A DNA stretch of 64,000 bases, taken from NCBI GenBank assembly GCA_965216745.1, contig OZ244191.1, positions 620,001 to 684,000 of the forward strand, given 5' to 3'. The position numbers and the translations under genes were made by a program. The notes beneath the pieces were generated by a model, which searched no databases, was not told the DNA's origin, and saw nothing but the letters and a program-made list of their open reading frames with translations. The stretch's first letter is position 1; each line of letters starts with the position of its first letter. Source of the DNA: G965216745 sp965216745. GTDB taxonomy: Bacteria > Pseudomonadota > Alphaproteobacteria > Rickettsiales > Anaplasmataceae. Shown in pieces: positions 53,295 through 62,700 of this stretch.

Positions 53295-55301
53295 AAGCTT
53301 AGATGATCTCAATGGATGCCTAAGCTTTCTCAATGCTTTTGCCTCTATCTGTCTTATTCTTTCGCGTGTTACGTTGTATTTGAAACCCACCTGTTCTAAT
53401 GTCAATGTATTTTTTTTGACATGATAAGATGAGTCTAGTGATGATTTGCTATCTAGATTTGGAACGGTGTTTAATCCGAACCTATATCGTAAGATTTTTT
53501 CTTCCCTGGGCGACAAAGATGACAAGACTTCATTAATAACTTTGTTCAAATTGTGTAAGACAGCAGAATCTAACTGATTGACAGTTGTTTTATCTTCAAC
53601 GAAATCACCAAAAGACCCCCCACTGTCATCGTCTCCCACAGGGTTCTCCAAGCTGATTGGGTCCTTGGATATTTTGATAACTTTTTTTATTTTATCTACT
53701 GGTATGCTTAATCTATTTGACAATTCTTCTGCTGTAGGTTCAGTTCCAGATTCATGAAACATTTGTCGGCTTGTTCTTATTATTTTATTGATAGTTTCTA
53801 TCATATGTACGGGAATTCTTATAGTTCTAGCTTGATCTGCAATAGCTCTAGTTATTGCTTGTCTACACCACCATGTAGCGTAAGTAGAAAATTTATGTCC
53901 TTTTCTATGTTCGAATTTGTCAACAGCTTTCATCAAACCAATATTTCCTTCTTGTATTAAGTCAGGAAATGGCATTCCTCGATTTGAATATTTCTTTGCA
54001 ATAGATATAACAAGTCGAAGATTAGCTTTAACCATAGAATGTTTTGCTTTATTTGATTTGTGCTCATGTTTTTTAACTCGAGTTGATATATAACGTATGT
54101 CTTCTGCCGATAAACCAAAAGGTGCTATAAGGAATGAAAGATCCTGATATACTCTATCAAGCAAAGATTGATCATCCTCTGAATCTTTATCCAAACATAT
54201 ATTTTCCCATTTTTTTTCTTTTATAATATTAAGAAAGCTGTTTTTGTTCAGAAATTGTTTTTTGAATGGTTCTATTTCAGATTTTTTGATTCCATTTTTT
54301 TGTGCTATAGAAAAAATTTCATTTTGCAGTTGGGATATTTCTTGATTTGCAGAATGAAAATCTTGTGCACAGCTGGACACTTGTTTTGAAGTCAACCGCA
54401 TCTCTGATAATATAGAATTTAAATCTAAATAATGAGAGTTGGTTTCCACTTTTCTTGGATCAACAAGTATTACACTAAATATTTCTTCTAATTTCTCTAT
54501 GTGTGAAATGCATTGATCTAAACTGTTTAAAATTGAAGGAAGCATTATTACTTCAGCTCTTAGCAACATACTCATGCTGCTTTCGTCTTTATCCCCAAGA
54601 TCTTCTTCGTCAATGAATTCTGTGTCTTGCTCAGTTTCTTGTGTATTATCTGTTGTATCGTCTTCTTCATCTAAGTCGGACTGGTTGTATAAAATACTAG
54701 TGTCTATATCAATTATATCTCTTAGTGCAATGACTCCATTTGCAAGGCAATCTCTCCATTCCCGTATAGTTTTCCACATTTTTGGAGACAGCAACAAACA
54801 TGAAAGAACTGATATCCTTTCCTGTTCTATCTCTTTTGCGATCAAGACTTCTTGTTCTCTGGAAAGCAAGTTTACATTACTCATTTCACGCAAATAAAGT
54901 CTAACTGGATCATCAGTTCTACCTATTGACAACATTGCAGATTCGTTTTCAGCTGTCTCATTATCTTCTGTTGCAGGAATTTCACCATTTTCATCTTCTA
55001 TACATTCGTCTTTGGTTGAAATTGACTCTATTCTTTCTTCTTCTGCATCTTTATCTACTACTTCAACGCCATGCTCTTGAAGCATTGAAAGAGCATCTTC
55101 GCAAATTTTTGCGGTTAATGCTCTATTAGAAAAAGAAAAAAGATCAGAATCTTCTAATGCCTTATGTATCTGTTTATAAGTAAGAAATCCTTTTTTTGTG
55201 CTTTTTCGAACAAGATCCTTGACTACTGAATGTATGTTTGGATCTATTTGTTTATCTGATTTACTTTCAATTCCTTGATTTGGTATCTTCCTATTGCTCA
55301 T
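53274..55301 (-). CDS. rpoD: RNA polymerase sigma-70 factor RpoD
   Basis: 675 residues. Region 1.1 (about 20-90), an acidic linker, region 1.2 (DDPVRLYLREMSNVNLLSRE), the non-conserved region, then regions 2.1-2.4 (KANLRLVISIAKKYSNRGM; STYATWWCRQAITRAI), 3.0-3.2 (TIRIPVHMIETINKI; DPISLENPVGDD) and 4 (VTRERIRQIEAKALRKLRHP). It is the housekeeping sigma factor. dnaG, its usual neighbour, is not beside it. Confidence 0.98.
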   Translation of the reverse strand: MSNRKIPNQGIESKSDKQIDPNIHSVVKDLVRKSTKKGFLTYKQIHKALEDSDLFSFSNRALTAKICEDALSMLQEHGVEVVDKDAEEERIESISTKDECIEDENGEIPATEDNETAENESAMLSIGRTDDPVRLYLREMSNVNLLSREQEVLIAKEIEQERISVLSCLLLSPKMWKTIREWRDCLANGVIALRDIIDIDTSILYNQSDLDEEDDTTDNTQETEQDTEFIDEEDLGDKDESSMSMLLRAEVIMLPSILNSLDQCISHIEKLEEIFSVILVDPRKVETNSHYLDLNSILSEMRLTSKQVSSCAQDFHSANQEISQLQNEIFSIAQKNGIKKSEIEPFKKQFLNKNSFLNIIKEKKWENICLDKDSEDDQSLLDRVYQDLSFLIAPFGLSAEDIRYISTRVKKHEHKSNKAKHSMVKANLRLVISIAKKYSNRGMPFPDLIQEGNIGLMKAVDKFEHRKGHKFSTYATWWCRQAITRAIADQARTIRIPVHMIETINKIIRTSRQMFHESGTEPTAEELSNRLSIPVDKIKKVIKISKDPISLENPVGDDDSGGSFGDFVEDKTTVNQLDSAVLHNLNKVINEVLSSLSPREEKILRYRFGLNTVPNLDSKSSLDSSYHVKKNTLTLEQVGFKYNVTRERIRQIEAKALRKLRHPLRSSKLRTFLKF

Positions 55302-55622
55302 TTATAAGTTACCGATTTTCTGAAATATCATAACGTGTATTTGTATTATTTTTATTTATAAGTGTCAAGTAGTGTTAGGTAAGTGAATACGAAAATGAGT
55401 ATAATTTCACTTGCTGTTTAATGATTTTTAATACTTTGTCTCGTTTATTGATAATATTAAAATTATTCAATTAAAATACTTGCTTCCCCATAGTTCTGTA
55501 TTGGAAGAATTAGCTTATTGGCTTATGTTTTGATATGTTTTTTGATTATTGTATTGATGAAAATGTGTATTGATAAAAATTGTTTTTTGTGTTATAAGGA
55601 AAAAAGTTGTGTCTTTAAAAGA
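55302..55622. other. Intergenic upstream of rpoD and tRNA-Pro
   Basis: 321 bases. AT-rich region holding the divergent promoters of rpoD and tRNA-Pro; no clear hexamer pair or gene. Confidence 0.5.
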
Positions 55623-55696
<74 letters not shown>

Positions 55697-55726
55697 TTCA
55701 TTTTATACCTTTGTTAGGATTTTTTT

Positions 55727-56362
55727 GTGTTCTCTCTGCATTTTTTAGCACGTATTTCCTTTGTTTTCTTGATCTTTTTGGGATTTAGCTTTACTGCTTT
55801 TGCTATTAATAGTAAAGAAGCATGTTATCCAACTCCTGAATTGTCTTATTTTACCGATACACCTTCTCGCTTCTTAAAGAACAACAATTTAACATCAACT
55901 CCTGGATCATACCTCGAGCAACAAGGGCAAATTATAATTCTGCGTGGTAGAATTACTGATTCCAATTGCGTTCCTATTTCCAATGCTGTGATAAGGATTT
56001 GGCAATCTAAAAACAAAAATTGTTTTTCTCAAAATGATACATATATCAACCAAAACAATAAAAACAATAATGATTGTGATATCGATTCTATATTAAGTGG
56101 TACTGCTGTTACTGATAATTTAGGTTACTATTTCTTCACTACAATTTTACCTGTTGATGGATTTATAAATTTATTACTAGAGCACAATGATTTTATTTAT
56201 TTTTCTACTAGAATTTTATTTGATGATTATGATATATATGGTGTTAATTCCGATTTCCACCATTTGCTTTTTCCGGATGGCCCACTGCTCTCTTATTCCG
56301 GAATTGATGAATATGTGTTTGATATAACACTTGATGGAATCAATAGGTATACAGGCTATTGA
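55727..56362 (+). CDS. Exported intradiol-dioxygenase-like protein
   Basis: 211 residues. A signal peptide (FLARISFVFLIFLGFSFTAFA) is followed by a beta-rich domain of the intradiol ring-cleavage dioxygenase type: a CYPTPE start, GRITDSNCVPISNAVIRIWQ and TAVTDNLGYYFFTTILP. Active enzymes need two Tyr and a HIH pair; here the segment that should carry HIH reads INLLLEHND, and the second His is missing. Anaplasmataceae have proteins annotated as protocatechuate dioxygenase that probably belong to this group. The function is likely not ring cleavage. Start GTG with AGGA upstream. Confidence 0.7.
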   Translation: MFSLHFLARISFVFLIFLGFSFTAFAINSKEACYPTPELSYFTDTPSRFLKNNNLTSTPGSYLEQQGQIIILRGRITDSNCVPISNAVIRIWQSKNKNCFSQNDTYINQNNKNNNDCDIDSILSGTAVTDNLGYYFFTTILPVDGFINLLLEHNDFIYFSTRILFDDYDIYGVNSDFHHLLFPDGPLLSYSGIDEYVFDITLDGINRYTGY

Positions 56363-56364
56363 AT

Positions 56365-57312
56365 ATGAAGTTATTTTTTTTATTTTTTTTTCTGTATTGC
56401 ATTCCACTGTGCTCTATTGGGAGTAATAAAATTGAGGCAGTGGTTGGTGGAGATCAATTTATTACATCTCAGGAAGTTGAAAATCGTGTTTTAGCTTTTA
56501 ACACTTGGTCTGGTTTGCAAGAAAAAATAGGTTTTGACACTGCATTAAAAATGTTGGTAGAAGAAAAATTAATTCTATTAGATTCTAAAAAAATAGAGTA
56601 TTTACTTCCAGATCCATTTGATTTAAATTATATTACTGATGTACAACAACGAAAGTCTATAGAATCTTTCTATATCTCTAATCTATTGATCAATTATATA
56701 ATTCCTAATCACAATATTTTTGTTTCTGATCACGAAATAATGCAATATAGAGAAATTCTTGAACATAGTTCAGAAGTTATGATTAAGATACAATCAGGAA
56801 CTTATTCTACATGGATCAAGAAAGGAGATCTTTCTTTAGAAGCCAAAAAGTCATTTATTGAAAATGGAGCATCAGGGCTTGATTATTTAGGGTTTAAGAT
56901 CTCTGATCATATTTTAATTCCTCCACTATTAATGGATGCAGAGATATATATATCTGTTTTAGATGATTGCAATGATCAAGATTTGTTCAAAAAATTAATT
57001 GCATCCAAAAGCATCGATGAATTCAATGATTTATTGTATAAAAATGGTTTGAAGGTAAATAAAATAAGAGAAACAGTTTCTAATCTGGATATTGAAATTA
57101 TAAATAAAGTTGCATTGAATATATCTGAATTCAAAGTTTATTCCCTTGGCTCAAAATCACTTTTTTATATAGAAGATTTGGATTATAAAAATGTTTCTTA
57201 TTACAATCATGAATATATAAATTCTTATATATTATCTGAAAAATTTCTCCTTGAAAAAAACAAAGCTATACAGGAGATGATGTCTAAATATTCTGTTGTT
57301 TTTGTTTCATGA
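56365..57312 (+). CDS. SurA-like periplasmic folding factor
   Basis: 315 residues. A signal peptide (MKLFFLFFFLYCIPLCSIG) leads to a SurA_N-like chaperone segment (IEAVVGGDQFITSQEVENRVLAF, TALKMLVEEKLILLDSKK). A further region (about 120-280) is in the position of a parvulin domain but lacks its typical Gly-rich motifs, so isomerase activity is doubtful. SurA-like proteins escort outer-membrane proteins. Start chosen as ATG 56365; it overlaps no more than the end of the previous gene. Its stop overlaps the glmM start (ATGA). Confidence 0.65.
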   Translation: MKLFFLFFFLYCIPLCSIGSNKIEAVVGGDQFITSQEVENRVLAFNTWSGLQEKIGFDTALKMLVEEKLILLDSKKIEYLLPDPFDLNYITDVQQRKSIESFYISNLLINYIIPNHNIFVSDHEIMQYREILEHSSEVMIKIQSGTYSTWIKKGDLSLEAKKSFIENGASGLDYLGFKISDHILIPPLLMDAEIYISVLDDCNDQDLFKKLIASKSIDEFNDLLYKNGLKVNKIRETVSNLDIEIINKVALNISEFKVYSLGSKSLFYIEDLDYKNVSYYNHEYINSYILSEKFLLEKNKAIQEMMSKYSVVFVS

Positions 57313-58580
57313 TCAATTGTTTGTTTGGTACTGATGGAATACGAGGGAAAGTAAACAATTATCCTATTACTCCTCATTTTTGTCTTAATTTATCTTCTGT
57401 GATATCAAAAATACAAAATAAAGTTCTTATAGGTGTTGACACCAGATCTTCTTCAAAAATGTTACAGCACGCCTTGATCTCTGGGTTCATGTCCAATGGT
57501 ACTGATGTGTTGTTATGTGGATGTATACCAACTTCATGCGTTTCATTTTTGTCTCGTAGATTTTCTGCTATTGGTATTATGATATCTGCTTCACATAATT
57601 TTTCGCATGACAATGGTTTTAAATTTTTTGATTCTAATGGTATAAAATTTTCTACTGAAAAAGAAGCTGAATTAAGTTCTTTGCTACAATCTAATTCTGG
57701 TACATTAGTTAAGTCTAATGAAATTGGTAAGACTGTAAAGGCCTATGACAGCCTTGAGATATATAAAAATTTTCTTTTAAGCAAATGTAAAACGTCTCTT
57801 TCTGGTTTTAAAATTGCTATCAGTTGCTCTAATGGTGCTTGCTTTTTTGCTCCTGAAGTAATTAAAAAGCTTGGAGCGCAATTATTTGTTACTTGCAATG
57901 ATCCAGATGGTTTCAACATCAATATGGGCGAGGAAAATTTTTGTTCCTTTGTTGTTCATAATGAAGCAGATATAGGAATAATATTAGATGGAGATGGTGA
58001 TCGTGTAAATGTATATGATGAGTTCGGTGAAAAAGTATGTGGAGATCATATTCTTGCATTTTTAGCTTCAAATTTGCTAAAATCAGGTGAATTGTGCTCT
58101 AATAACATTGTGTCTAATGTTATGTCAACAATGTCTTATGAAGCTTATATAAATAAACTTGGATTGCAACTTATACGTACTCCAGTGGGTGATAAAAATA
58201 TAATTCATTCTATGAAAAAGAATAATTCATCTTTTGGTGGTGAACAATCTGGTCATATTATACTAAATAATTTGACTGGTGATGGTATTTTATCTATGCT
58301 TTTTATATTAAAATACCTAAAGAAGAACCCTGGACCTACTAGTAAAGTATTGAGGTGTTTTGATCAAAACCCTCAGGTTTTCTCTAATGTAAAATGTGTG
58401 GAAATTCCAAGAGATTTCAATGATCTCACTCAAAAAATAAATCATGATTTAAACAGTGATAGTAGATTTTTAGTGAGAAAATCTGGTACAGAGCCAGTTA
58501 TACGAATTATGGCTGAATCTTCTGATCTAGAAGTTGCTCAATCTATTGTTAGGAAACTTGAATTGATTTTGTTGAAATAG
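57309..58580 (+). CDS. glmM: Phosphoglucosamine mutase GlmM
   Basis: 423 residues, a little shorter than usual (445). FGTDGIRG at the start, the phosphoserine loop MISASHNFSHDNGFKFF (Ser near residue 95), metal loop LDGDGDRVNV, sugar loop GGEQSGHI and phosphate loop RKSGTEPVIRIM are all present. It converts glucosamine-6-P to glucosamine-1-P for UDP-GlcNAc, used by MurG and others. Translationally coupled to the SurA-like gene by ATGA overlap. Confidence 0.96.
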   Translation: MINCLFGTDGIRGKVNNYPITPHFCLNLSSVISKIQNKVLIGVDTRSSSKMLQHALISGFMSNGTDVLLCGCIPTSCVSFLSRRFSAIGIMISASHNFSHDNGFKFFDSNGIKFSTEKEAELSSLLQSNSGTLVKSNEIGKTVKAYDSLEIYKNFLLSKCKTSLSGFKIAISCSNGACFFAPEVIKKLGAQLFVTCNDPDGFNINMGEENFCSFVVHNEADIGIILDGDGDRVNVYDEFGEKVCGDHILAFLASNLLKSGELCSNNIVSNVMSTMSYEAYINKLGLQLIRTPVGDKNIIHSMKKNNSSFGGEQSGHIILNNLTGDGILSMLFILKYLKKNPGPTSKVLRCFDQNPQVFSNVKCVEIPRDFNDLTQKINHDLNSDSRFLVRKSGTEPVIRIMAESSDLEVAQSIVRKLELILLK

Positions 58581-58619
58581 ATATATAATAACTCTGATTT
58601 TAATTTATTGGTATATAAT

Positions 58620-60548
58620 ATGAATGATGTCAATGAACTTGAAAGTTTGTTAGATTATCATGACAATCTTTATTACAATCTTGATTCTCCTCGAATTTCT
58701 GATTTTGAATACGATAAACTTAAGTCTGAATATACTTCATTATACTTTCGGTTATACAATAAACATCCTGCTAGAGTAGGAATTGCTCCTAACTCTCATT
58801 TCTCGAAAACAAATCATAAATATCCAATGCTTTCTTTGGATAATATTTTTAATAAAGACCATCTTGAATCTTTTTTTGTTAAAATCAAAAATTTGCTTAA
58901 TATTGATCATATACATTTTCTATGTGAACCAAAGATTGACGGTGTTTCGTTTTCCATTTTATATTCAAAAGGTGTGTTGCAAAAAGTTTCTACTAGAGGA
59001 GATGGAATAACTGGAGAAAATATTACCAAAAACTTTCTAACTTTGTCTAAAGTTCCAATAAAAGTGAATTCTAAAGATGAATTTGAAGTGAGAGGAGAAG
59101 TGTATATCAGTCATGATAATTTCAATAAACTTGATGGATTTGCAAATCCTAGAAACGCTGCTGCAGGGTCTTTGAGGCATATAGATCCTCTTGTTACATC
59201 CAAGAGAAAACTTCAGTATTTTGCATATAATGTTTGCGGTCTTGAGTTTGAGTATCAATCAGATATTTTATCTTTTTTGGAGCAGAATGGTTTTTGTGTG
59301 AATTCTAACCATTTGGTAGTTGATTCTCCAGAAAATATATTAAAATTCTATGATGATATGAGCCTGAAACGTTCTCGCTTGGGATATGATATAGATGGAT
59401 TAGTTTATAAAGTAAATGAAATTAAATCGCAAAATAGGCTTGGCAACTCAAGTAGTTCTCCACGTTGGGCTGTGGCTCATAAATTTTCTCCCGAAAATGG
59501 TGTCACGAAGATTAACTCTATAACAGTCCAAGTTGGAAGGACTGGTGCATTAACCCCTGTCGCTGAACTGATGCCTATTAATTTAGGTGGTGTAATGATT
59601 TCTAGAGCAAGTTTGCATAATTTCGATGAAATAGAGCAAAAAAGCATTTGTCCAGGAGATTTAGTTTTGATACAGAGATCTGGTGATGTAATACCACAGA
59701 TCATAAGTGTTCAAGAGAGTTGTTCTGAGAATAAATATTTTGTGAAACCAGATAAATGCCCCTCTTGTGGCTCTAAAACAAAAAAAGATGGATCTGTTTT
59801 GAGATGTAATAATACACACAAATGTTTTGATCAAATCGCAGGTAAGATCAAATATATGGCGTCTAGAGATGTTCTTAATATAACCGGACTTGGAGATAAG
59901 CAGGTTGTGTTTTTGCTGAAAAATGGCTTTATAAATGGAATGGAGGATGTTTTTAGTTTGAGTAGTAAATATGATTTATTGGTGAATCAAGTTGGATGGG
60001 GTAAGAGATCTGTTGAGAAATTACTCAAAGAGATCAAAAGAATCAAATCTGGTATTTCTCTTGATAAATTCATAATGTCGCTGAGTATAAGATTTGTTGG
60101 CAAAGAGACTGCTAGAACAATTGCAAAACATTATGTTTCATATAACGCATTCTATACAAAAATGCGAATGAATGCGTTTGATGATTTATGCAGTATTGAG
60201 GGAATAGGATCCAAGGCTGCAAATTCTATTTTAGATTTTTTTTCTGATATAGAATCAATAAATAGATTTTCTTCTTGTTTTGTAATTAATGATTTTGTAT
60301 CTAATGTTTCAGATTCCATTCTAAAGGGTAAGAAAATAGTATTCACTGGATCTATGTATATGACCAGAAACGAAGCAAAAATAAAAGCAGAGGCCTTAGG
60401 AGCAATAATATCAAGCGATGTGAATTACAGTACTGATTTGGTGGTTTTGGGCGAAAAACCTGGCAAAAAAGCAAAAAAAGCTTATGAGCTGGGGATAAGA
60501 TGTATAAATCAATATGAATGGGTTGATATCGTTTCAGGTGCTAAATAA
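58620..60548 (+). CDS. ligA: NAD-dependent DNA ligase LigA
   Basis: 642 residues from ATG 58620 (usual length about 670). Domain Ia contact YYNLDSPRISDFEYD, the adenylation Lys in CEPKIDGVSFS near residue 105, RGDGITGENIT, the OB domain, a Cys4 zinc finger (CPSCG...CNNTHKC), a helix-hairpin-helix region (SIEGIGSKAANSILDFF) and a BRCT domain (KGKKIVFTGSMYMTRNEAK). It seals nicks in replication. It is convergent with the FliS-like gene. Confidence 0.97.
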   Translation: MNDVNELESLLDYHDNLYYNLDSPRISDFEYDKLKSEYTSLYFRLYNKHPARVGIAPNSHFSKTNHKYPMLSLDNIFNKDHLESFFVKIKNLLNIDHIHFLCEPKIDGVSFSILYSKGVLQKVSTRGDGITGENITKNFLTLSKVPIKVNSKDEFEVRGEVYISHDNFNKLDGFANPRNAAAGSLRHIDPLVTSKRKLQYFAYNVCGLEFEYQSDILSFLEQNGFCVNSNHLVVDSPENILKFYDDMSLKRSRLGYDIDGLVYKVNEIKSQNRLGNSSSSPRWAVAHKFSPENGVTKINSITVQVGRTGALTPVAELMPINLGGVMISRASLHNFDEIEQKSICPGDLVLIQRSGDVIPQIISVQESCSENKYFVKPDKCPSCGSKTKKDGSVLRCNNTHKCFDQIAGKIKYMASRDVLNITGLGDKQVVFLLKNGFINGMEDVFSLSSKYDLLVNQVGWGKRSVEKLLKEIKRIKSGISLDKFIMSLSIRFVGKETARTIAKHYVSYNAFYTKMRMNAFDDLCSIEGIGSKAANSILDFFSDIESINRFSSCFVINDFVSNVSDSILKGKKIVFTGSMYMTRNEAKIKAEALGAIISSDVNYSTDLVVLGEKPGKKAKKAYELGIRCINQYEWVDIVSGAK

Positions 60549-60554
60549 TTTTCA

Positions 60555-60935
60555 TTATGCTGTTTTGTTTTGATGTTTTGGTATAGATATCTTTCTCCAC
60601 TCTTTTTGTAATAATTGTATATTATTGATTATTTTTTTGTATTCATCAGTGTTATTTGAAAACTTTATTTCATGTAGCTTCTGTATTAATGACAAATAAA
60701 ACATAGTGAGTGATTTGTTGACGGTATTTTGTTGCTGTTGTAATAGATCTTTAGACAAAAGATCTGCGATCTTAATTGCTTTATCTATCGATACAAATCT
60801 TTTCTTGCTGTTGTGATTTTTCTTAGCATCTTCAATATATGAAATTATATATCCGTATATCTCTGCTATGTCATCACATGATGCAGATGCTTTTTTCATA
60901 GAAGATAAATAAGCTTTTTCTTGATATGTGGCCAT
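60555..60935 (-). CDS. FliS-like flagellin chaperone
   Basis: 126 residues, predicted four-to-five-helix bundle. Features resembling FliS: starts TYQEKAYLSSM, has KKASASCDDIAEIYGYII, DKAIKIADLL, QNTVNKSLTMFYLSLIQKL and ends with a helix holding QLLQKEWRK. FliS binds the C-terminal D0 of flagellin and prevents premature polymerisation. The giant flagellin at 2961 would be the client. Identified by pattern only; a general helical protein is the alternative. Its stop is 6 bases from that of ligA. Confidence 0.6.
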   Translation of the reverse strand: MATYQEKAYLSSMKKASASCDDIAEIYGYIISYIEDAKKNHNSKKRFVSIDKAIKIADLLSKDLLQQQQNTVNKSLTMFYLSLIQKLHEIKFSNNTDEYKKIINNIQLLQKEWRKISIPKHQNKTA

Positions 60936-60974
60936 TCTGTTCTACAATCATTATCATTTGTTATATACTTATAT

Positions 60975-61136
60975 ATGAATAGTAATATTATTGTTAATGT
61001 GTCAAGCAGAGATGTGTTTTGTGATGGAGGTGATGGTGGTCACCCTAGAATTTTCTTAAAAATATCAGAATCTGAACAAATTGCATGCCCTTATTGTGGG
61101 AAGGTTTTTGTGCTAGATGAAAATACAGAAGATTGA
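60975..61136 (+). CDS. Zinc-finger protein, zf-CHCC (NDUFS6-like)
   Basis: 53 residues from ATG 60975. VFCDGGDGGHPRIFLKI and IACPYCGKVFVL give the C-H-C-C zinc ligands of this short alphaproteobacterial family, related to the mitochondrial complex I accessory subunit NDUFS6. It is probably linked to complex I assembly. Divergent from the FliS-like gene. Confidence 0.88.
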   Translation: MNSNIIVNVSSRDVFCDGGDGGHPRIFLKISESEQIACPYCGKVFVLDENTED

Positions 61137-61347
61137 TTGTCTAATAATACGTCTTTTCGTATACAATTGATTTTTTTTGTTGATTTCATGCTTAATAAAA
61201 TCATATTTATAATAATACAGATGTTGTTGTTTATATATTCATTTTGGGTGTATCTTATTTTTGTTTTTGCGTTTTCTAATTTCCATAGACACAATTGAAG
61301 ATTTTTTTTATTGTAAAAAAAAAGCAAATCTTTTTATTGTATGAAAT

Positions 61348-61713
61348 TTAATTTATTGAAGTATTGATACAGGATTGAAGTGTTATTTCATATAATGGGT
61401 GCTCTAATGATGACAAGCTAGGTGAAGAAGAAAATATCCAACCACTGAATATTCGATTATTTTCTTCTTTTGCTATTATCAAAGCTTTATCTTCTTTATA
61501 GTCTTTATCTGACCAGCAGCTACGTAATTCTATTTCAAGGCTTCCTAATTTGATTGGCTGATAAATGCTTGTTGTTATTTGATATGAACGTAAAGTAGTT
61601 TTGTCTATAATATTTAATTCTGCAGATTGGAAATAATTATCATAATGAGAGGCTATTGTTTTATTTGAGAGCAAAGTGAGTATTATAAGTGTAAATTTAA
61701 AATAACGCATCAA
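61348..61713 (-). CDS. DUF2155 family exported protein
   Basis: 121 residues. A signal peptide (FKFTLIILTLLSNKTIA) is followed by the conserved pattern of PF09923: NIIDKTTLRSYQITT, LGSLEIELRSCWSD, FSGWIFSSSPSLSSLEHPLYEITLQSC. These proteins occur widely in Alphaproteobacteria; function unknown. It overlaps the end of the ExoD gene by 17 bases, suggesting coupling. Confidence 0.85.
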   Translation of the reverse strand: MMRYFKFTLIILTLLSNKTIASHYDNYFQSAELNIIDKTTLRSYQITTSIYQPIKLGSLEIELRSCWSDKDYKEDKALIIAKEENNRIFSGWIFSSSPSLSSLEHPLYEITLQSCINTSIN

Positions 61714-62317
61714 ACATATCCATAATCAATTTTGGGCCAGAAATTATTACAACAGAAGATACAAATAAACCTATAAAGCTTATTATTGATCCTATAGCAA
61801 CCATTAAACCGTCTTTGTTAACCATCCCAAAAGACATAATTACCACCCCTAATCCAGGTATAAAATTTGTAAAAGGGATAGGAAGAGATATTGAAATGGA
61901 GCATATAAAAACTAGGAAAGCATAAATTCTTTCGCTAAATCTGTTGTTAAAAATAGACATTCTTGTTTTTGTTATTTTTTCTACTTTTTTCAGCAAAGAG
62001 GATGCTCTTTCCATTATGTTTGCAATTTTTTTTCTCTGAAAAGATTTTTTACCCAGCCATTGAGGCATCCAAGGCAAAGAATGTCCCAATAAAATTTGCA
62101 TCGAAAATATCAACAAGGGCAATGCCCCTATTGTTGTAAGACCTGGTGGCATAGGTAATGGCATCGAAACAGGCAGAGAAAACATTAATATCAAAACACT
62201 AAAACCTCTTCCATCAAGGGCATCACGTATTTCAAATAAAGATATTTTGTCTGCCCCATCCGAATCAATTGCATTTTTGATAATATCCGATGTTCTGGCA
62301 TTTTTTGTGTCTTGCAC
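61697..62317 (-). CDS. ExoD family membrane protein
   Basis: 206 residues. GRGFSVLILMFSLPVSMPLPMPPGLTTIGALPL is the conserved N-terminal part; WMPQWLGKKSF and two further membrane regions (about 135-160 and 170-195) complete the family (PF06055). ExoD was first linked to exopolysaccharide production in rhizobia; its role in intracellular bacteria is unknown. Confidence 0.88.
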   Translation of the reverse strand: MQDTKNARTSDIIKNAIDSDGADKISLFEIRDALDGRGFSVLILMFSLPVSMPLPMPPGLTTIGALPLLIFSMQILLGHSLPWMPQWLGKKSFQRKKIANIMERASSLLKKVEKITKTRMSIFNNRFSERIYAFLVFICSISISLPIPFTNFIPGLGVVIMSFGMVNKDGLMVAIGSIISFIGLFVSSVVIISGPKLIMDMFDALF

Positions 62318-62700
62318 TTATTCTCTTGAATTTATAAAATATATAGAAATCTTATATGACAATTTAAGATAAAACAATACACATAGTTGTGTGGTTTGTT
62401 TATGTATTTATTTTATTTTAACTTTTATGAATTTGTGATTATATATGATTTTATGTTTCATGTTTTATAAATCATCATAATGTCCAACCTATTACGTTGT
62501 TAATGTATTTTTTTGTATTCAAAAAATATTTCTTAGGTTATATATAAATATATATCTATTCGGAAAAGAGAAGTGTTTTTTGATATATGTGATATATGTG
62601 TTTTATTAGATGAATTATTTTTTAATATCATTTTTTTTTGCTTATAAGTGTGTTATACACAAAATCTGAATGTACTTTATAAATTTGTAATCAACAATGT
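62318..62700. other. Intergenic, no gene seen
   Basis: 383 bases between the ExoD and dxr starts; AT-rich; a tandem GATATATGT pair at 62582-62599. It must hold divergent promoters, but none is clear. Confidence 0.5.
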
